Below the pieces are notes generated by a model. The model did no database searches and was not told the origin of the DNA. It saw only the letters and a program-made list of their open reading frames with translations. The translations under genes and the position numbers were made by a program. A stretch of DNA of 8,266 nucleotides, taken from NCBI GenBank assembly GCA_910588365.1, contig CAJUQS010000119.1, positions 1 through 8,266 on the forward strand. The letters are read 5' to 3'. The stretch is from an uncultured Oscillospiraceae bacterium (lineage in GTDB: Bacteria; Bacillota; Clostridia; Oscillospirales; Oscillospiraceae). Positions 6,534 to 8,266 of the stretch are shown here, one piece after another. How positions within the stretch are numbered: the stretch's first letter is position 1; each line of letters starts with the position of its first letter.

Positions 6534-6540
6534 GTTATAC
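6514..6540. promoter_or_regulatory. Inverted repeats over the promoter, probable PadR operator
   Basis: TACAA-TGCG-TTGTA (6516-6529) lies in the spacer and touches the -10 box. GTATA-GTGT-TATAC (6527-6540) covers the -10 box and the start point. A protein bound here would block RNA polymerase. PadR proteins commonly repress their own operons through AT-rich inverted repeats at such positions, so autoregulation is the natural reading; it is inferred from position, not shown. Confidence 0.55.
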
Positions 6541-6556
6541 GAAAGGGGGCATGGGT

Positions 6557-6895
6557 ATGATCGATCCTCAGCTCAAACGCGGACTGCTGGACATCTGCGT
6601 CCTGTCCGTCCTGCGGCGGGGGGACTCCTACGGCTATCAGATCATCAAGGATCTGTCCGGGTGCATCGAGATATCCGAGTCCACGCTCTACCCCATCCTC
6701 CGCCGTCTGGAGGCGGCGGGATGCCTGACCGTGTACACGGTGGAGCACAGCGGCAGGCTCCGAAAATTCTACCGCATCACCGCTGCCGGAATCGGCCAGA
6801 TCGATCAGTTCCTGGTCAGCTGGCCGGAGATCCAGCGGATATATGATTTGATAAAGGAGAGTGCCGGATATGACGCGCAAGCAGTTTCTCAATGA
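6557..6895 (+). CDS. PadR-family transcriptional regulator
   Basis: This is a small winged-helix repressor of 112 residues, typical of the short PadR class. Residues about 3-80 hold the PadR core: PQLKRGLLDICVLSVL (helix 1), GDSYGYQIIKDLS (22-34), ISESTLYPILRRLEAAGCLT (recognition helix and start of the wing), and the wing VEHSGRLRKFYRITAAG. The C-terminal helix from about 80 serves dimerisation in this family. The start at 6557 is preferred over the in-frame ATG at 6551 because AGGGGG (6544-6549) is 7 bases before 6557 but only 1 base before 6551. Its stop codon lies 26 bases inside the next gene, so the two are co-transcribed and probably translationally coupled. It likely represses its own promoter at 6505-6533. 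The inducing signal is unknown; several relatives respond to envelope stress or drugs. Confidence 0.93.
   Translation: MIDPQLKRGLLDICVLSVLRRGDSYGYQIIKDLSGCIEISESTLYPILRRLEAAGCLTVYTVEHSGRLRKFYRITAAGIGQIDQFLVSWPEIQRIYDLIKESAGYDAQAVSQ
6853..6859 (+). promoter_or_regulatory. RBS inside the PadR gene that sets the next start
   Basis: AAAGGAG lies within the last codons of the PadR gene, 10 bases before ATG 6870. The in-frame GTG at 6861 is only one base past the site and is therefore rejected as the start. Confidence 0.7.
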
Positions 6896-8141
6896 TCTCT
6901 ACCTCCGACTGACGGCTCTGGGCCCGGAGCGGGCGGAGCAGCACCTGACCTATTACGCTGAGATGCTGGCGGACCGCATGGAGGAGGGGATGAGCGAGGA
7001 GGAGGCCGTGGCCAGCATGGAGGACCTGGATACCATCGCCCGGCGGATTCTGGAGGAGGAGGGACAGCCGGAGGAACCCCAGCCTGTAATGCCTCCTGCA
7101 TGTCCCGACGCCTCCCGCATCCCTGGCGGAGGCGGGACCAGGGCCTATCAGCCGCCAAAGAAGTGGGGCCGGCGGAAGCTGATCGGGGCGGCCCTGTGGA
7201 CGGCGGCCGCCGTGGTCCTGGTGGGGACGGTGGCCCGGTACGCCAATGACCGCCGGGCGGAGCGCACAGCAACGATGGATTGGCTTACGGAAGACGTCCC
7301 CCATATGGAGGAGGCGGTGGAACAGGCCGCAGAGGAGTGGGAGAATTTCTCCTACCTTTTCGCCAACCAGGGCGATATGCAGGAGCTCCAGCCCGACCAG
7401 GTCCAGTCCATCTCCATCCAGTGCTCCACCGGCAGTGTCCGGGTGTGGGAATCGGGCGAGGGCACGGTCCAGTACGGCGCTGAGGAGGGACAACTGAGCT
7501 GGCAGCTGGAGGACGGACATCTGACCCTCAGACCAGCTGGAAATTATGGGGATCTGGTGGTGTACTGCCCCAGCGGCCTGCTGGACCGGCTGGAGATCAG
7601 CACCGTCTCCGCCAATGTGGTGATGGACTATATGGACGTAGGGAGCCTGGAGATCGCCACCATCAGTGGGGATGTGGACCTCTGCGGCTTCTATGCGGAC
7701 GCCATCGGCCTGACCTCCACCAGCGGGGATCTCTACCTCAGCGATGTCCAGACCGGGGCGCTGAACATGCGCAATACCAGCGGTGAGATTGATTTTTACA
7801 ACGGAGCAGCGGTGGAGTGCCATGCGGAGACCATCTCCGGGGGCATCGATCTGGAGCTGAACGGCACAAACGAGATCTACACCTCCTCCACCAGCGGGGA
7901 TCTGGAGCTGACCCTGGACGGCACGGCCAGCCTTGTCAGCTGCGTGACTAAGAGCGGCGACGTGGAGCTGGAGGTGCCGGAGGACCTGGAGTTCACCCTG
8001 ACATACAATACCATCAGCGGCGATCTGGAGAGCAGCCTGCCCCTCACCAGGAGCGGTGACAGCTACGCCTGCGGCGCCGGGGGCCCCGAGAGCATCGAGG
8101 TGAATACCACCAGCGGGGACCTGTATTTAGAAGCGTATTGA
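6870..8141 (+). CDS. HAAS-domain membrane protein with DUF4097 beta-repeats
   Basis: This protein has 423 residues. Residues 1-65 form a HAAS (DUF1700-like) helical domain: MTRKQFLNDLYLRL, then a YYAEMLADRMEEG helix and an MSEEEAVASMEDLDTIA segment. A Pro/Gly-rich linker and basic WGRRK (99-103) lead to one membrane helix at about 104-121. Residues about 175-423 are a DUF4097 beta-strand repeat domain, with recurring Thr/Ser-Ser-Gly-Asp/Glu steps near 265, 284, 303, 322, 341, 361, 381 and 413, as in a right-handed beta-helix. A cytoplasmic HAAS domain and an external beta-domain are expected from the single positively flanked helix. HAAS domains accompany PadR regulators in Firmicutes and are thought to interact with them, so this may be a membrane sensor or anti-regulator for the upstream PadR; its molecular function is not established. 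The start at 6870 follows AAAGGAG and overlaps the PadR gene by 26 bases. It is the last gene before the repeat at 8166. Confidence 0.88.
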   Translation: MTRKQFLNDLYLRLTALGPERAEQHLTYYAEMLADRMEEGMSEEEAVASMEDLDTIARRILEEEGQPEEPQPVMPPACPDASRIPGGGGTRAYQPPKKWGRRKLIGAALWTAAAVVLVGTVARYANDRRAERTATMDWLTEDVPHMEEAVEQAAEEWENFSYLFANQGDMQELQPDQVQSISIQCSTGSVRVWESGEGTVQYGAEEGQLSWQLEDGHLTLRPAGNYGDLVVYCPSGLLDRLEISTVSANVVMDYMDVGSLEIATISGDVDLCGFYADAIGLTSTSGDLYLSDVQTGALNMRNTSGEIDFYNGAAVECHAETISGGIDLELNGTNEIYTSSTSGDLELTLDGTASLVSCVTKSGDVELEVPEDLEFTLTYNTISGDLESSLPLTRSGDSYACGAGGPESIEVNTTSGDLYLEAY

Positions 8142-8165
8142 GGCGGCCATTCTTTTCTTTATGAC

Positions 8166-8266
8166 TAGGGCTTGTTTGAAAAATGGCAACACGCCCAAAG
8201 GGCGGCCCTTTTGCCGCCATACATTGCCGGTTTTCCTTGCAATCCACCCAGGATTCTGCAACAGGC
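8166..8266 (+). repeat. Dispersed repeat, right copy (3' end outside window)
   Basis: It begins near CTAGGGCTTGTTTGAAAAATG, 25 bases after the stop of the DUF4097 gene. Positions 8167-8208 match the inverted fragment at 3911-3952, and 8235-8266 match 30-60 of the left copy. The copy therefore links the two other fragments into one family. It contains GCCC-AAA-GGGC (8193-8203), the overlapping stem AAAGGG-CGG-CCCTTT (8197-8211) and GGCGGC/GCCGCC. The window ends inside it, at the same base where hairpin 1 of the left copy would continue. Confidence 0.75.
8197..8212 (+). terminator. Possible terminator supplied by the repeat
   Basis: AAAGGG-CGG-CCCTTT forms a 6-pair stem and is followed by a single T and then GCCGCC. 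It is the first hairpin after the DUF4097 gene, 55 bases past its stop. With no proper T-run, termination here is only a possibility. Confidence 0.3.

Larger units (their letters stand above)
6210..6556. other. Intergenic region of 347 bases without a convincing gene
   Basis: The first part holds the long hairpin at 6297-6338, preceded by a small stem GTTTC-ATCTG-GAAAC at 6251-6265. The middle (about 6345-6480) contains only minor pairings, such as CGGAA-AAATG-TTCCG near 6404-6418, and I recognise nothing in it. Minus-strand open frames cross it but lack an RBS and any family resemblance. The final 75 bases carry the promoter and operator-like repeats of the PadR operon. Confidence 0.6.

Noticed and set aside
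6816..7823. A 335-codon minus-strand open frame opposite the HAAS/DUF4097 gene
   Set aside because: It is an antisense frame over a gene with a clear RBS, HAAS domain and repeat ladder; no family is recognisable in it.
8044..8247. A 67-codon minus-strand frame starting in the right repeat
   Set aside because: Its first part is repeat sequence and the rest is antisense to the DUF4097 gene. Such frames arise wherever the repeat inserts.

Overview
The window suggests a high-GC gut Firmicute of the Oscillospiraceae type (Flavonifractor/Oscillibacter-like). Coding DNA is GC-rich, Shine-Dalgarno sites are AGGAGG-like, and promoters are sigma-A-like (TTGACA-N17-TATAAT). It also holds an SLH-anchored surface protein and a PadR plus HAAS/DUF4097 pair of the kind common in gut clostridia. 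The lineage is inferred from style and gene content; there is no rRNA or tRNA here to test it.

Layout. 1-249: part of a hairpin-rich dispersed repeat with no convincing gene. 250-1226 (+): a promoter and an integral-membrane PAP2 phosphatase, whose start is placed at 312 on promoter and RBS evidence. 1322-1355: a strong hairpin between the two convergent genes. 1370-3880 (-): a secreted phosphodiester glycosidase (NAGPA domain) with Ig-like spacers and three SLH motifs. 3881-4166: a divergent regulatory region with a clear minus-strand promoter, a partial copy of the dispersed repeat in the leader, a palindrome and a weaker plus-strand promoter. 4167-6209 (+): a YyaL/SPATA20-type protein with a thioredoxin-like N-terminal domain and an alpha/alpha-barrel-like body. 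6210-6556: a non-coding stretch with a long hairpin, then a near-consensus promoter with overlapping inverted repeats. 6557-8141 (+): a two-gene operon of a PadR regulator and a HAAS-TM-DUF4097 membrane protein, overlapping by 26 bases. 8166-8266: another copy of the dispersed repeat, running off the window.

How the parts relate. Three products act at the envelope: the PAP2 lipid phosphatase, the SLH phosphodiester glycosidase and the DUF4097 protein. The PadR gene probably controls its own operon. The genes are otherwise separate transcription units, so no single pathway joins them.

The most interesting non-coding signal is the repeat family: same-orientation copies at both ends and a partial inverted copy in the leader of the SLH gene. 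I see no defence system, CRISPR array, integrase or transposase, and no clearly new multi-gene system.
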